Shown here piece by piece: positions 1 through 9,866 of a stretch of DNA of 64,000 nt. Both the position numbers and the translations under genes were made by a program. Origin of the DNA: Prevotella sp. (GTDB taxonomy: Bacteria; Bacteroidota; Bacteroidia; Bacteroidales; Bacteroidaceae); NCBI GenBank assembly GCA_017964785.1, contig JAGCRH010000062.1, forward strand, positions 1 to 64,000, written 5' to 3'. Under the pieces are notes generated by a model. It worked only from the letters and a program-made list of their open reading frames with translations. It did no database searches and was not told the DNA's origin. Numbering within the stretch: position 1 is the first letter of the stretch; every line of letters starts with the position of its first letter.

Positions 1-420
1 AGAGGCACGGATCCAGTCGTAGGTGACGGGCGTGCTCTTTTCCAGTTTCTTGTAGACTGCCTTCCCCGTCTCCACATCTGTGCAGACGGCATAGAACTCC
101 ATCGGATTCTCCTCAAAGGCCTTGTCGTCGAAGATGTCGTACTGCGTGGGGATGATGTGATAGCCGAATTCGGCATTATAGAGGTCGCCCGTCTTCCACC
201 ACGACTGCCAACTGCAATAACGTTTGTCTTTCGCGAACCTTTTATTATATCTGAGGGCACGTCCAGGCTGTCTCGACTTGTAGTTACACCCGAAGGCCGC
301 CCCTGCGGACACGCCGATGAGGCCGTCAGGCTCGATGCCTGCCTCCATCATCACATCGAGGATCCCTGCCGTAAACAGTCCCCTCATCGCTCCGCCTTCT
401 AATACCAGTCCGCGTTTCAT
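1..420 (-). CDS. patatin-like phospholipase, RssA-type (partial, 3' end outside window)
   Basis: The first 140 codons are present; the gene runs off the left edge. The N-terminus carries the patatin signature: a glycine-rich oxyanion segment LEGGAMRG (residues 7-14) and the nucleophile elbow GVSAG (residues 36-40) with the catalytic serine. The family hydrolyses acyl esters of lipids with a Ser-Asp dyad; the Asp lies beyond the edge. There is no signal peptide, so a cytoplasmic or peripheral membrane enzyme is likely. The ATG lies only about 5 nt beyond a TACCTTTG -7 box, so the transcript leader must be very short or absent. Family call is secure; substrate is unknown. Confidence 0.85.
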   Translation of the reverse strand, partial: MKRGLVLEGGAMRGLFTAGILDVMMEAGIEPDGLIGVSAGAAFGCNYKSRQPGRALRYNKRFAKDKRYCSWQSWWKTGDLYNAEFGYHIIPTQYDIFDDKAFEENPMEFYAVCTDVETGKAVYKKLEKSTPVTYDWIRAS

Positions 421-425
421 GGCGG

Positions 426-433
426 CAAAGGTA
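426..433 (-). promoter_or_regulatory. Bacteroidetes -7 box for the patatin-like gene
   Basis: The minus strand reads TACCTTTG, a match to the TAnnTTTG consensus, directly upstream of the ATG at 420. The short distance suggests a leaderless or near-leaderless mRNA. Confidence 0.65.
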
Positions 434-458
434 CGAAGAATAGTGGACATAGCCAAAA

Positions 459-486
459 AAAGCGTGGTGAATTTTCACCACGCTTT
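459..486 (-). terminator. intrinsic terminator downstream of the 510-1019 gene
   Basis: A perfect 13-bp inverted repeat (AAAGCGTGGTGAA, 2-nt centre, then its complement) is followed on the minus strand by a run of six T. It lies about 25 nt past the stop of the upstream minus-strand gene and before the patatin-like promoter. Confidence 0.85.
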
Positions 487-509
487 GTTCTGTTATGTCT
501 GAGATGGGA

Positions 510-1019
510 TTACTCGTAGTACTCGATGGTGCGGGTCTGCTCCATCTCCTGACCCATCATAGACATCTTGCGGCTGATCCAGTTGCCCTTAGCATCATAC
601 TTGTAGTCTGTGTAAGGCATCTCCATAGCCTGACCACCAAAGTCCATAGACTGTGCTGCAACAGCACCCTTGTCGTTGTAAGTCAACTTGGTGACAATCT
701 GGTTGCCCATCATTTCCATTGACTGGCTCACGATCTTACCGTTCTCCCACTTGTAGTTGATGGTGGTCTCCTGACCCTGGAACATCGTTCTCTTTGCTGA
801 CTGCAGATAGCCGTTAGCATCATACTTGGCATCGTTGAGACCCTCGGTCTGCTTACCGTTCTGGTCGAAGGAAACAACCTGTGCCTGACCCATCACGTTG
901 GTGGTGATCTTCTTGACAGCACCCTGGGCTTCGTTAACCTCTACATCGTGGAACTTGGTCTGTGCCTGTGCAGTGAATGCTACTGCCACCATGGCAATCA
1001 TCATAATTACTTTTTTCAT
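510..1019 (-). CDS. secreted hypothetical protein with YD-like repeats
   Basis: A 169-residue protein with a clear signal peptide (first ~20 residues, ending AQAQ). The mature part is a series of short aromatic/Gly segments such as KYDANGYLQSA and KYDAKGNWISRK, which suggests a small beta-repeat fold exported to the periplasm or surface. It is clearly related to the C-terminal half of the product of 1126-2157: both share GAV, TGYL/NGYL, GNW and a final TRTI(E/S)Y. No enzyme motif is visible. A TAACTTTT element about 30 nt upstream is a weak -7 candidate. The gene is followed by a strong terminator. Function unknown. Confidence 0.75.
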   Translation of the reverse strand: MKKVIMMIAMVAVAFTAQAQTKFHDVEVNEAQGAVKKITTNVMGQAQVVSFDQNGKQTEGLNDAKYDANGYLQSAKRTMFQGQETTINYKWENGKIVSQSMEMMGNQIVTKLTYNDKGAVAAQSMDFGGQAMEMPYTDYKYDAKGNWISRKMSMMGQEMEQTRTIEYYE

Positions 1020-1125
1020 TTTTTCTTTTGTTAATTAATTAATGTTGATAAAAGTTAGATGCCTCTTAGACGTAACAATTACGAAAAGGTTTAATCACAT
1101 CGTGGATTTTTTAAAACAAAAATTC

Positions 1126-2157
1126 TCAATCGTCCTCCCAGTAACTGATGGTACGGGTCTGGGTCACGTTCATGTTCTGAGGTTGCTGGTCCTTTTCCCA
1201 GTACATCAGTTTCAGTTCGTTCTTGGTCCAGTTGCCTTCATCGTCGTGGGCGGTGTAGTTGTTCTTCATCGTGATGGAGACGATACACTCGTTGTTTTTG
1301 TCGAATACCTTCTGCGTCTGCTGTTTGATCTCGTCGTCGCTGTTGTAGGAGTACTCATTCACACTTCGGATGCCTTCTGTCGTATTGGTGAGGGTGCGCT
1401 TGATGAGGCGGTTCTCCTCGTCGTACTCATAACTCAGCAGACTCTTGGCTCCCGTCGGTTCCTGCATGGCGGCAGAGACGAGATAACCCGTCGGGGAGTA
1501 TTGGCGGTCGATGAGATCGGTGCCTGTATTTTTTCCCTGTGGGTCGAAATGTTCGATACCGTTCTCTGCCACAGGATTCTCTGTAATCACTTCCTGCACA
1601 GCCCCTTTCAGACCCATATTGACGGCATCCTTGTAATAAGGTGTCGTATTCAGGTAGAATACTTTGATGGTGCGCGACTTGTCGTCGTGCAGGGTGTTGG
1701 ATATCTTGATGTATCCCAGATTAGTCATCGTGTGGAGTGAGCCGTCACCCTTGGCATCAAAGTTACCGTACTGGCGTTGCAGTTTCAAGAGGAAATAACG
1801 GTTATTCCTGTCGTAGAGGGCGAAGGTACGGTAAGGCCCGCTGGTGACGAGGGCGGTGGAGAGCAGTTTCGTCTTCTCATCGACACTCACCACGAGGTTG
1901 GCCTTGATACCATAGTAGTCTCCACGGAAATAGTAGTCGCCAGGTTCGTCATCCTCGGAGATGACACGCTCGAAGCCCACACTCTCCAGGGCAGGGACAA
2001 AGACGGAGTCGGGTCCTTCGAGGGGGACGCCCATGATGTCGAGACAACGGGCATCGGCAGGGCCTTTGTACGTTTGCTCATTTCCCGTCACGAACTGCGC
2101 AGTGGAAGTGAAAAGTGAGAAGTGAAAAGTGAAAAGTATGGTCAGGAGTCGTTTCAT
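1126..2157 (-). CDS. secreted hypothetical protein, paralogue of the neighbouring gene product
   Basis: A 343-residue protein with an N-terminal signal sequence (about 20 residues, cleavage near STAQ). The N-terminal half is a separate unknown domain. The C-terminal ~160 residues repeat the plan of the 169-residue neighbour (GAVQEV, SPTGYLVSA, EGNW, ending TRTISYWEDD). Part of the signal peptide (HFSLFTS) is encoded by a degenerate AAGTGAA-type simple repeat at about 2104-2137. The gene follows ligA with a 17-nt gap and may be cotranscribed with it. No catalytic motif seen; function unknown. Confidence 0.7.
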   Translation of the reverse strand: MKRLLTILFTFHFSLFTSTAQFVTGNEQTYKGPADARCLDIMGVPLEGPDSVFVPALESVGFERVISEDDEPGDYYFRGDYYGIKANLVVSVDEKTKLLSTALVTSGPYRTFALYDRNNRYFLLKLQRQYGNFDAKGDGSLHTMTNLGYIKISNTLHDDKSRTIKVFYLNTTPYYKDAVNMGLKGAVQEVITENPVAENGIEHFDPQGKNTGTDLIDRQYSPTGYLVSAAMQEPTGAKSLLSYEYDEENRLIKRTLTNTTEGIRSVNEYSYNSDDEIKQQTQKVFDKNNECIVSITMKNNYTAHDDEGNWTKNELKLMYWEKDQQPQNMNVTQTRTISYWEDD

Positions 2158-2174
2158 CTCTTAATTCTAAATTC

Positions 2175-4259
<2,085 letters not shown>

Positions 4260-4273
4260 TCACTTTTTTTGCA

Positions 4274-4281
4274 TAACTTTG
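4274..4281 (+). promoter_or_regulatory. -7 box for the 4291-4800 gene
   Basis: TAACTTTG matches TAnnTTTG and lies 9 nt before the ATG at 4291, with a T-rich stretch upstream. It forms a divergent promoter pair with ligA. Confidence 0.65.
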
Positions 4282-4290
4282 TCCCCCGTT

Positions 4291-4800
4291 ATGTGGATGA
4301 TGCTTCGTGTGATACCCATCATGTGGCGGGCTGTCCGTCCGAGTAGGGTAGTGGACATGCCTGCTGTGGTGAACACCTTCTGGTTGCCGAAGGGCTATGA
4401 GGGACTGACCTTCTTCGGACAGATCCTCGCCCCGTCGCAGGCAGAGGCAGACCGTTTCAACAGCGGCTATTCAACGATGAAGAACCACGAGATGATCCAT
4501 CTGCGTCAGGCACAGGCCTGTGGCGACTCCTGGTTGCGCTTCTACCTATTATATATATGGTACTGGGCCAAAAACAGAGTCAGTCTGACGTTTTGTTCTG
4601 GCGGATCAGCCATCCGCCGACAATTGAAACATGCGGCCTATCTGCTGAATCCCTTCGAGATCGAGGCGTATGCAAGGATGAACAACTTAAACTATCTGAA
4701 GGGGGATGCGACGGAATGGCGAAAATACGCCAAGATGCCCATTAAGCAGCGCATGTCTCTCTATCGCCATCAAGGTAATGTCCCTTTAACTTCCCTTTAA
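4291..4800 (+). CDS. hypothetical protein with an HExxH motif
   Basis: A 169-residue protein. The visible motif is NHEMIHLRQ, an HExxH zinc-peptidase-like signature, followed by an aromatic segment (LRFYLLYIWYW) that may be membrane-associated, and a conserved-looking tail (LLNPFEIEAYARMN). That combination resembles small membrane peptidase-like proteins, but a third zinc ligand is not obvious. I start at the ATG at 4291 because it follows a -7 box; in-frame sequence further upstream lies before the promoter. The last codons run into a degenerate CTTTAACTTC simple repeat (4783-4826). Function unknown. Confidence 0.65.
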   Translation: MWMMLRVIPIMWRAVRPSRVVDMPAVVNTFWLPKGYEGLTFFGQILAPSQAEADRFNSGYSTMKNHEMIHLRQAQACGDSWLRFYLLYIWYWAKNRVSLTFCSGGSAIRRQLKHAAYLLNPFEIEAYARMNNLNYLKGDATEWRKYAKMPIKQRMSLYRHQGNVPLTSL

Positions 4801-4833
4801 CTTCTCTTTAACTCCCTTTTAACTTCCAAAAGT

Positions 4834-5730
4834 ATGAATAAAAAACTCCAGGCGCACAGCGCCATCTTCTTCGCCAATACCATCTTCGGACTTGGCGTAC
4901 CTGTAACCAAACTGTTGCTCGACGAGTGGGTGACACCGATGGGCTATATGGCCTCACGTTCCCTCGGAGCCTGTATCCTGTTCTGGATCATCGCCGCCTT
5001 CCTGCCCAAGGAGAAGGTCGAGAAGAAAGACCTCATCACCATCTTGGCAGGCGGACTTTTAGGCTTCGTCATCTCACAGACGCTGACGGCTTGGGCCCTC
5101 GACTATACCAGTCCGGTGTATTTTTCACTCATCGCCACGCTGACACCTGTGGCAGTGATGCTCTGTGCCGCCCTGACGATTGGTGAGAAGATTACTCCGA
5201 TGAAGTCGTTGGGTGTGCTGTTGGGTATCGCTGGTGCCGTACTGATGGTGCTGATGAGTCAGTCGTTAGGTTCCGGCAAGAACGACCTGATCGGTATCTC
5301 ACTCGCCATCCTGAGTGTGCTGACGTGGGCCGTCTACCTGATCATCACCCGTAATGTGGCTTCGAAATACTCGCCTGTGACGCAGATGAAATATGTGTTC
5401 CTGATTTCGGCGATTGTGACGGTTCCCATCGCCATCCCTGAACTCCCTGCCAATGCGCTCTATACCTCGGCGTGGGGCTGGGACGGCGTGTTGGAGATGG
5501 CCTTCATCGTCATCTGTGCCACTGCCCTCGGCTATTTCCTCATCCCTTTCGCCATGAAGTACCTGCAGGCCACGACGGTATCCATCTATACCAACCTCCA
5601 ACCCGTCATCGCCTCGTTCGTCGCCATCTGGCTCGGACAGGATGTACTCACCTGGGACAAGCCCGTGGCTGGTATCCTTGTCCTGCTCAGTGCCTATATT
5701 GTCACCGTTGTAACTGCTAAGGAAAAATGA
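4834..5730 (+). CDS. EamA/DMT-family transporter
   Basis: A 298-residue, very hydrophobic protein with about ten predicted transmembrane helices in two halves of five, the usual layout of the drug/metabolite transporter superfamily. Typical EamA features include the N-terminal NTIFGLGVPVTK segment and, in the second half, FLIPFAMKYLQATTVSIYTN followed by QPVIASFVAIWLG. It presumably exports or exchanges a small metabolite across the inner membrane; the substrate cannot be told. Its stop overlaps the start of the cyclophilin gene (ATGA), so the two are translationally coupled. Confidence 0.9.
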   Translation: MNKKLQAHSAIFFANTIFGLGVPVTKLLLDEWVTPMGYMASRSLGACILFWIIAAFLPKEKVEKKDLITILAGGLLGFVISQTLTAWALDYTSPVYFSLIATLTPVAVMLCAALTIGEKITPMKSLGVLLGIAGAVLMVLMSQSLGSGKNDLIGISLAILSVLTWAVYLIITRNVASKYSPVTQMKYVFLISAIVTVPIAIPELPANALYTSAWGWDGVLEMAFIVICATALGYFLIPFAMKYLQATTVSIYTNLQPVIASFVAIWLGQDVLTWDKPVAGILVLLSAYIVTVVTAKEK

Positions 5731-6425
5731 AACATCTGAGATTTTGGATGGTGGCGCTTGTTGTTGCCGCCTACGTGCCGATGATGGCTCAGAGCCACCA
5801 AGTGAAACTCGAAACCACCGCTGGAAACATCGTGCTGACGCTCTACGACGATACGCCCCGGCACCGTGATAACTTCCTGAAACTGGTTGGTGAACAATTC
5901 TATGACTCGCTGCTCTTCCACCGTGTCATCAAGAACTTTATGATTCAGGGAGGCGATCCCACCAGTCGTCATGCCGAACCTGGTGCGATGCTGGGTAATG
6001 GCAGTCTCGACTACACCATCGAGAGTGAGTTTTTCGACGCTGAGGGTCATCTTCTGCATCCCCATCAGCGTGGGGCGGTGGCAATGGCTCGCGAGGGTGA
6101 CAGGAGCAATCCGGAACGCCGTTCTGGCGGTTGTCAGTTCTATATCGTCTGGGGACGCACCTATTCCACCCAACAACTCTATCAGATTGGCGATAAGGTC
6201 GAGGAGCAGACCGACCATCGTGTCAAGATGACGGAAGAACTGCTGGAACTCTATCGCAAGACTGGCGGATCACCTCATTTGGATGGTCAATACACCGTGT
6301 TTGCTGAAGTCACGGAAGACCTCGATGTCGTCGAACGCATCCAACAAGTGATGGTTGATGACTACGACCGTCCCATCGACGATGTGCGCATCCTCCGTGC
6401 CTACGAAATCAAGAAAGACCAATAA
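5727..6425 (+). CDS. exported cyclophilin-type peptidyl-prolyl cis-trans isomerase
   Basis: Catalyses proline cis-trans isomerisation during protein folding. A signal peptide (about 20 residues, ending MMAQS) is followed by a cyclophilin domain: VKLETTAGNIVLTLYDDTP, then FHRVIKNFMIQGGDP, the classic active-site stretch with the catalytic Arg, and later GGCQFYIVWG. The conserved FDAEGHLLHPHQRGAVAMAR segment resembles other Bacteroidetes cyclophilins. An insertion around residues 150-180 (QIGDKVEEQTDHRVKMTEE) is usual in this clade. The start overlaps the stop of the EamA gene, so it is probably the same operon. Likely periplasmic. Confidence 0.92.
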   Translation: MKHLRFWMVALVVAAYVPMMAQSHQVKLETTAGNIVLTLYDDTPRHRDNFLKLVGEQFYDSLLFHRVIKNFMIQGGDPTSRHAEPGAMLGNGSLDYTIESEFFDAEGHLLHPHQRGAVAMAREGDRSNPERRSGGCQFYIVWGRTYSTQQLYQIGDKVEEQTDHRVKMTEELLELYRKTGGSPHLDGQYTVFAEVTEDLDVVERIQQVMVDDYDRPIDDVRILRAYEIKKDQ

Positions 6426-6431
6426 ACGCCT

Positions 6432-7157
6432 ATGGATGCCAAACGGATTTTAAAATACCTGCGACAACTGACGGCTAACAACAACCGTCCTTGGTTTCAG
6501 GAACATAAGAAAGAATATGATGCCATCCGTGCCGACTTCGAGCAGGGCGTACAACAGGCCATCTTGCATATTGCTACCTTCGATCCCTCCATTGCCCATC
6601 TGACGGTGAAGGACTGCACCTACCGTTTCTATCGCGACACCCGCTTCTCGAACGACAAGTCGCCCTACAAGAACCATCTGGGTGCCTATATCTCGGCTCA
6701 CGGCAAGAAGTCGCTGCATGGTGGCTACTATCTTCATCTGGAACCAGGTCATTGTATGGTGGCCTGTGGCAACTACTGGTTGCCTACGAACATCCTCACC
6801 TCGTGCCGCAACGAGATCATGGCGAATACAGACCAGTGGCTCAAATGTGTCCGCAGTCCGGAGTTCCTGAAATACTTTGGTAGTCCCGTCGCCAGCAGTT
6901 TCTCGGCACCTACCGATGTGTCGAGTTGGGACACGCCTCAGGGCTTTGGCCTCGAAAAGTTGAAGACTTGTCCTTCTGGCTTCCCTCGCGATTGGGAATA
7001 TCTCGACTATTTGCGTCAGAAGGACTATTGTTGTTGGCATCAGGTGCCGGATGATTTCTATCAGGGCGAATCCTGGCTTGACGCCATCGAACCTATGTTC
7101 CTCGCTGCCAAGCCCATGATGGACATGATGAACGCCGTGATTGATGACTACGAGTAG
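6432..7157 (+). CDS. DUF2461 family protein (TIGR02453-like)
   Basis: A 241-residue protein starting 6 nt after the cyclophilin stop. It has the DUF2461 hallmarks: LRQLTANNNRPWFQEHKKEYD at the N-terminus (this stretch is given here only to locate it, residues 10-30), a central YRFYRDTRFSNDKSPYKNH motif, and GGYYLHLEPG. The family is widespread and of unknown biochemical function. No signal peptide or membrane segment. It closes the left-flank operon and is the last recognisable core gene before the repeat array and the accessory island. Confidence 0.88.
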   Translation: MDAKRILKYLRQLTANNNRPWFQEHKKEYDAIRADFEQGVQQAILHIATFDPSIAHLTVKDCTYRFYRDTRFSNDKSPYKNHLGAYISAHGKKSLHGGYYLHLEPGHCMVACGNYWLPTNILTSCRNEIMANTDQWLKCVRSPEFLKYFGSPVASSFSAPTDVSSWDTPQGFGLEKLKTCPSGFPRDWEYLDYLRQKDYCCWHQVPDDFYQGESWLDAIEPMFLAAKPMMDMMNAVIDDYE

Positions 7158-7253
7158 TCGGAGGCCTCGCATAACCTTCATTTTATTGCCTTAGATTCAG
7201 TACAGGCCATTCCAGAACTTCAAAAACCTGCCCCAAAACAGGGGGACGTTTAT

Positions 7254-7597
7254 GCACGGTGTGCAAAAATGTGCCTCAGATTTGGGGGAAGATTTTGCAT
7301 GGGGTGCATAAACGTGCCTGAGATTTGGGGGAAGATTTTGCACGGGGTGCATAAATGTGCCTCAGATTTGGGGGAAGATTTTGCATGGGGTGCATAAACG
7401 TGCCTGAGATTTGGGGGAAGATTTTGCACGGTGTGCATAAACGTGCCTCAGTTTTGGGGCAGACTTTTGCACGGTGTGCATAAACGTGCCTGAGTTTTTG
7501 GGCAGACTTTTGCACGGTGTGCATAAACGTGCCTCAGATTTGGGGGAAGATTTTGCACGGGGTGCATAAACGTCTCCCAGTTTTTAGGCTGATTTTT
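7254..7597. repeat. eight tandem 43-bp repeats
   Basis: Eight head-to-tail units of exactly 43 bp begin at 7254, 7297, 7340, 7383, 7426, 7469, 7512 and 7555; the last is diverged at its end. Each unit starts with GCACGGTGTGC or a close variant, itself a small inverted repeat (GCAC...GTGC), followed by ATAAACGTGCCT and a G-rich stretch (TTTGGGGGAAGATTTT). There are no spacers, so this is not CRISPR. The flanks form an imperfect inverted repeat (CCAGAACTTCAAAAA near 7212, TTTTTCAACTTCTGG near 7593). Because 43 is not a multiple of 3, all minus-strand frames stay open by chance. The rest of 7158-7838 holds no gene I can support. Confidence 0.92.
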
Positions 7598-7838
7598 CAA
7601 CTTCTGGAGCGTAATCACACGAAACTCACTCCTACCATCAAAACGCAAAATCGACCTGTTCCATATCCCACCCATACCATCCAATCTTCAAAAGAACGAC
7701 TTTGTTTTCTCAGGCTCTTCACTCCCAATCCCAAATGAGTCGCCCCATTTTCCGCCCAAACGAATCTCTTTTTTGAAAAATCTCTCTAAATATTTGGTTT
7801 GTTCAGATATTCTTTCATCTTTATTATTCTCTACCCTC

Positions 7839-7851
7839 CACAAGCCTTGTG
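7839..7851 (+). promoter_or_regulatory. palindrome CACAAGCCTTGTG, copy 1 (candidate operator)
   Basis: A 13-bp palindrome with a central C, starting 48 nt before the start of the -7 box at 7887. The identical 13-mer recurs at 8950, 20520 and 32885, with a compensated variant at 37198. This copy has no gene ending just upstream (nearest stop at 7157), which argues for a regulatory site rather than a terminator. Confidence 0.65.
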
Positions 7852-7886
7852 AAAGGATAATCCGCTTGCATATTCAAATAATATCG

Positions 7887-7894
7887 TATCTTTG
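7887..7894 (+). promoter_or_regulatory. -7 box of unit A
   Basis: TATCTTTG, 26 nt upstream of the ATG at 7921. Only a weak -33 element (TTGC near 7866) is seen. Confidence 0.7.
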
Positions 7895-7920
7895 CACCAA
7901 TCATTTAAAAGTACGAAGGT

Positions 7921-8934
7921 ATGATATACGAAATTCAAAAGCGGAACACCCCTGTTGCTACGCTCATCAAGAACTTCATCAATAAGAAGAGTGGCAAAGT
8001 CTCTGAATCAAGGAATGAGATTCAGAAACGATTTGAGCATCTTGACTGGAAGGACCAGAAGAAAATAGTAATGGCATTCCTTGACTCTTGCAAGTCTGAC
8101 AGACAATGGGCCTATTCGAAACTTTACCATCATTGGGACAAGTCGTTTGAGGCAAAGGTGAAGGATGTGTGGGATAGACTTCACGAGCCGATGTGCGCAT
8201 GGTCCATCATCCGTTTCTTCCCCATTTCCTATGTGAAAGAGAATATGGCATCGTTCACTGACGAAAGAAACTTTTATTTTATAAGTCTTCGTTTAGCGGA
8301 AGATCCTGACTATGTCATTGATAGGAGTAAATTGAGAACTGTTGATTATTTGGCTGTACTTTGTAATTCCGGAAGAACGATATCTGAAGATGAGGCCATC
8401 GATATGCTGTTTGAGATAGTTCATGATTTGTGCATTAACGGTTTCTCGATATATGAGCAGACACATATGAATTACGATGAAAGTGTGTATAACCTTTCAA
8501 ATAATCTGAGCATTAATCGTGCACATAATTATCTGTTCAGGATGGAACATCTAAAAGCATTACGTTTCTTTGACGAATGGAATAGGAAAGTACATAATTA
8601 CGTTATGGATAGTCCTGAATATAGCATTCTGAAACAATGGGGAATGTCTCAATTTGAATCTTGTGAACAAAGTATATTAATCGTTAGAAAATACGCCTAT
8701 CTGGCACTTGATGACAAATACAAACTCCCTACGGATACGAGTATGACAGAACTGTTATCATTAGTAGATTTGGAATTCCGTCAGTCTCCAGAAGATGTAC
8801 CGTCAAGAATCACTAATGATATGTCTCCATCTGATCCTCTGTTTTTGGAGAAGATAAAACAAACCAATGTCGAAGTTCAAAAACTGATGGACGCTTTTGA
8901 ATTGGAACCTGTAAATGGAGATGTTCCATTCTAG
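7921..8934 (+). CDS. hypothetical protein, first gene of the accessory island
   Basis: A 337-residue soluble protein with no signal peptide or membrane helix and no family I recognise. It is predicted mostly helical. Residues around 42-66 (KDQKKIVMAF...KSDRQW) resemble a segment near the C-terminus of the 156-residue product of 34026-34496 (KDKQKIATAL...KSDQQW), so the two may share a small helical domain. It stands alone behind palindrome copy 1 and is separated from unit B by palindrome copy 2. Base composition is clearly more AT-rich than the left flank. Function unknown; a role with the neighbouring conflict system is inference from position only. Confidence 0.75.
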   Translation: MIYEIQKRNTPVATLIKNFINKKSGKVSESRNEIQKRFEHLDWKDQKKIVMAFLDSCKSDRQWAYSKLYHHWDKSFEAKVKDVWDRLHEPMCAWSIIRFFPISYVKENMASFTDERNFYFISLRLAEDPDYVIDRSKLRTVDYLAVLCNSGRTISEDEAIDMLFEIVHDLCINGFSIYEQTHMNYDESVYNLSNNLSINRAHNYLFRMEHLKALRFFDEWNRKVHNYVMDSPEYSILKQWGMSQFESCEQSILIVRKYAYLALDDKYKLPTDTSMTELLSLVDLEFRQSPEDVPSRITNDMSPSDPLFLEKIKQTNVEVQKLMDAFELEPVNGDVPF

Positions 8935-8949
8935 ACGTATTTTACAATT

Positions 8950-8962
8950 CACAAGCCTTGTG
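8950..8962 (+). promoter_or_regulatory. palindrome CACAAGCCTTGTG, copy 2 (candidate operator)
   Basis: Identical 13-mer to copy 1, extended to 17 bp by flanking TT/AA. It lies 15 nt after the preceding stop and 59 nt before the start of the -7 box. A T-rich stretch follows (ATATATTTTTTG), so a terminator role for this copy cannot be excluded. Confidence 0.6.
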
Positions 8963-9008
8963 AAATATATTTTTTGACCAAAATCTTTTTTCTTTTAGAA
9001 AAATGTTG

Positions 9009-9016
9009 TATCTTTG
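9009..9016 (+). promoter_or_regulatory. -7 box of unit B
   Basis: TATCTTTG ends 23 nt before the ATG at 9040. The same box-to-start spacing is found for the second ADP-ribosylglycohydrolase (20569-20576 to 20600). Confidence 0.7.
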
Positions 9017-9039
9017 CAATGTCCAACAATTTGTGGCTT

Positions 9040-9843
9040 ATGCAGCATTATTTGATCAGCGAGGCAATTGGCGATATTGCAGGGAGTGCTTACGAAGGGA
9101 GAGCACACCGTATTAAAGATTATAATAAGGTGAAGATGTTCAGCAGTAGGGCTCACTTCACTGATGATACCGTGCTGACCTTTGCCTGTGCTGAAGCCTT
9201 TATCGACAAATTGGATATGACGATGAACCTTTGGAAATGTGCCAACGAACATCGCCATGCAGGTTTTGGCAGCAAGTTCAAACTCTGGATGGCCAGTCAT
9301 AAGCCTCAGCCCTATCGCAGTTTGGGTAATGGCTCTGCTATGCGCTGTTCTTCTGCTGGATGGCTGGCAAAGACGGAAGAAGAATGCATCAGGATGGCAA
9401 CAGAGACAGCCGTTCCCACCCACAACCATCCTGAGGGCATCAAAGGCGCAATTGCCACTGCCCTTACCATCTTCCATTTGAAAAATGGTAAAGATAAGGA
9501 TTTCGTGAGTGAACATCTGTTGAATGAATACTACCCAGATTGGGCCAATCAGAAATATGCAGACTTTCACGATTCCTATACATTTAACTCCACTTGTGCA
9601 GGTACCGTTGGCCCAGCCATGATCTGTTTCCTAGAGTCAAAAGACTATGTTGACTGCATCAAACTTGCCATTTCCCTAGGTGGCGATGCTGATACCCTTG
9701 CTGCTATTGCTGGCCCAATGGCCTACGCCTATTACAAGAAGATGCCTGATGCTTTAGTATATCAGGCATTGAAGAAACTGCCAGATTGGATGGTGGAGGT
9801 TAGTGAAAGGTTTGATCAAATTATAAATGAGAAGCTGTATTGA
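9040..9843 (+). CDS. ADP-ribosylglycohydrolase family protein, copy 1
   Basis: Family members remove ADP-ribose from proteins, nucleic acids or small molecules using two metal ions. The diagnostic motifs are present: GDIAGSAYEG near the N-terminus, FTDDT (metal-binding DD-T), NGSAMR, and near the end SLGGDADTLAAIAGPMA, the GGDADT metal motif. The length of about 267 residues is usual for DraG-like enzymes. I start at 9040: the ATG at 9019 is only 2 nt past the -7 box, and 9040 aligns with the start of the second copy at 20600. The two copies are roughly 85% identical by eye. First gene of unit B, suggesting it reverses an ADP-ribosylation made inside the system. Confidence 0.92.
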   Translation: MQHYLISEAIGDIAGSAYEGRAHRIKDYNKVKMFSSRAHFTDDTVLTFACAEAFIDKLDMTMNLWKCANEHRHAGFGSKFKLWMASHKPQPYRSLGNGSAMRCSSAGWLAKTEEECIRMATETAVPTHNHPEGIKGAIATALTIFHLKNGKDKDFVSEHLLNEYYPDWANQKYADFHDSYTFNSTCAGTVGPAMICFLESKDYVDCIKLAISLGGDADTLAAIAGPMAYAYYKKMPDALVYQALKKLPDWMVEVSERFDQIINEKLY

Positions 9844-9866
9844 TAAATGATAAAGAGTTATGCATT

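Noticed and set aside
7254..7597. Possible CRISPR array
   Set aside because: Units are directly abutting with no unique spacers and no cas genes nearby.
7250..7684. Three overlapping minus-strand open frames of 62-82 codons
   Set aside because: They are produced by the 43-bp tandem repeats, which read open in all three minus-strand frames; no promoter or start context supports a protein.
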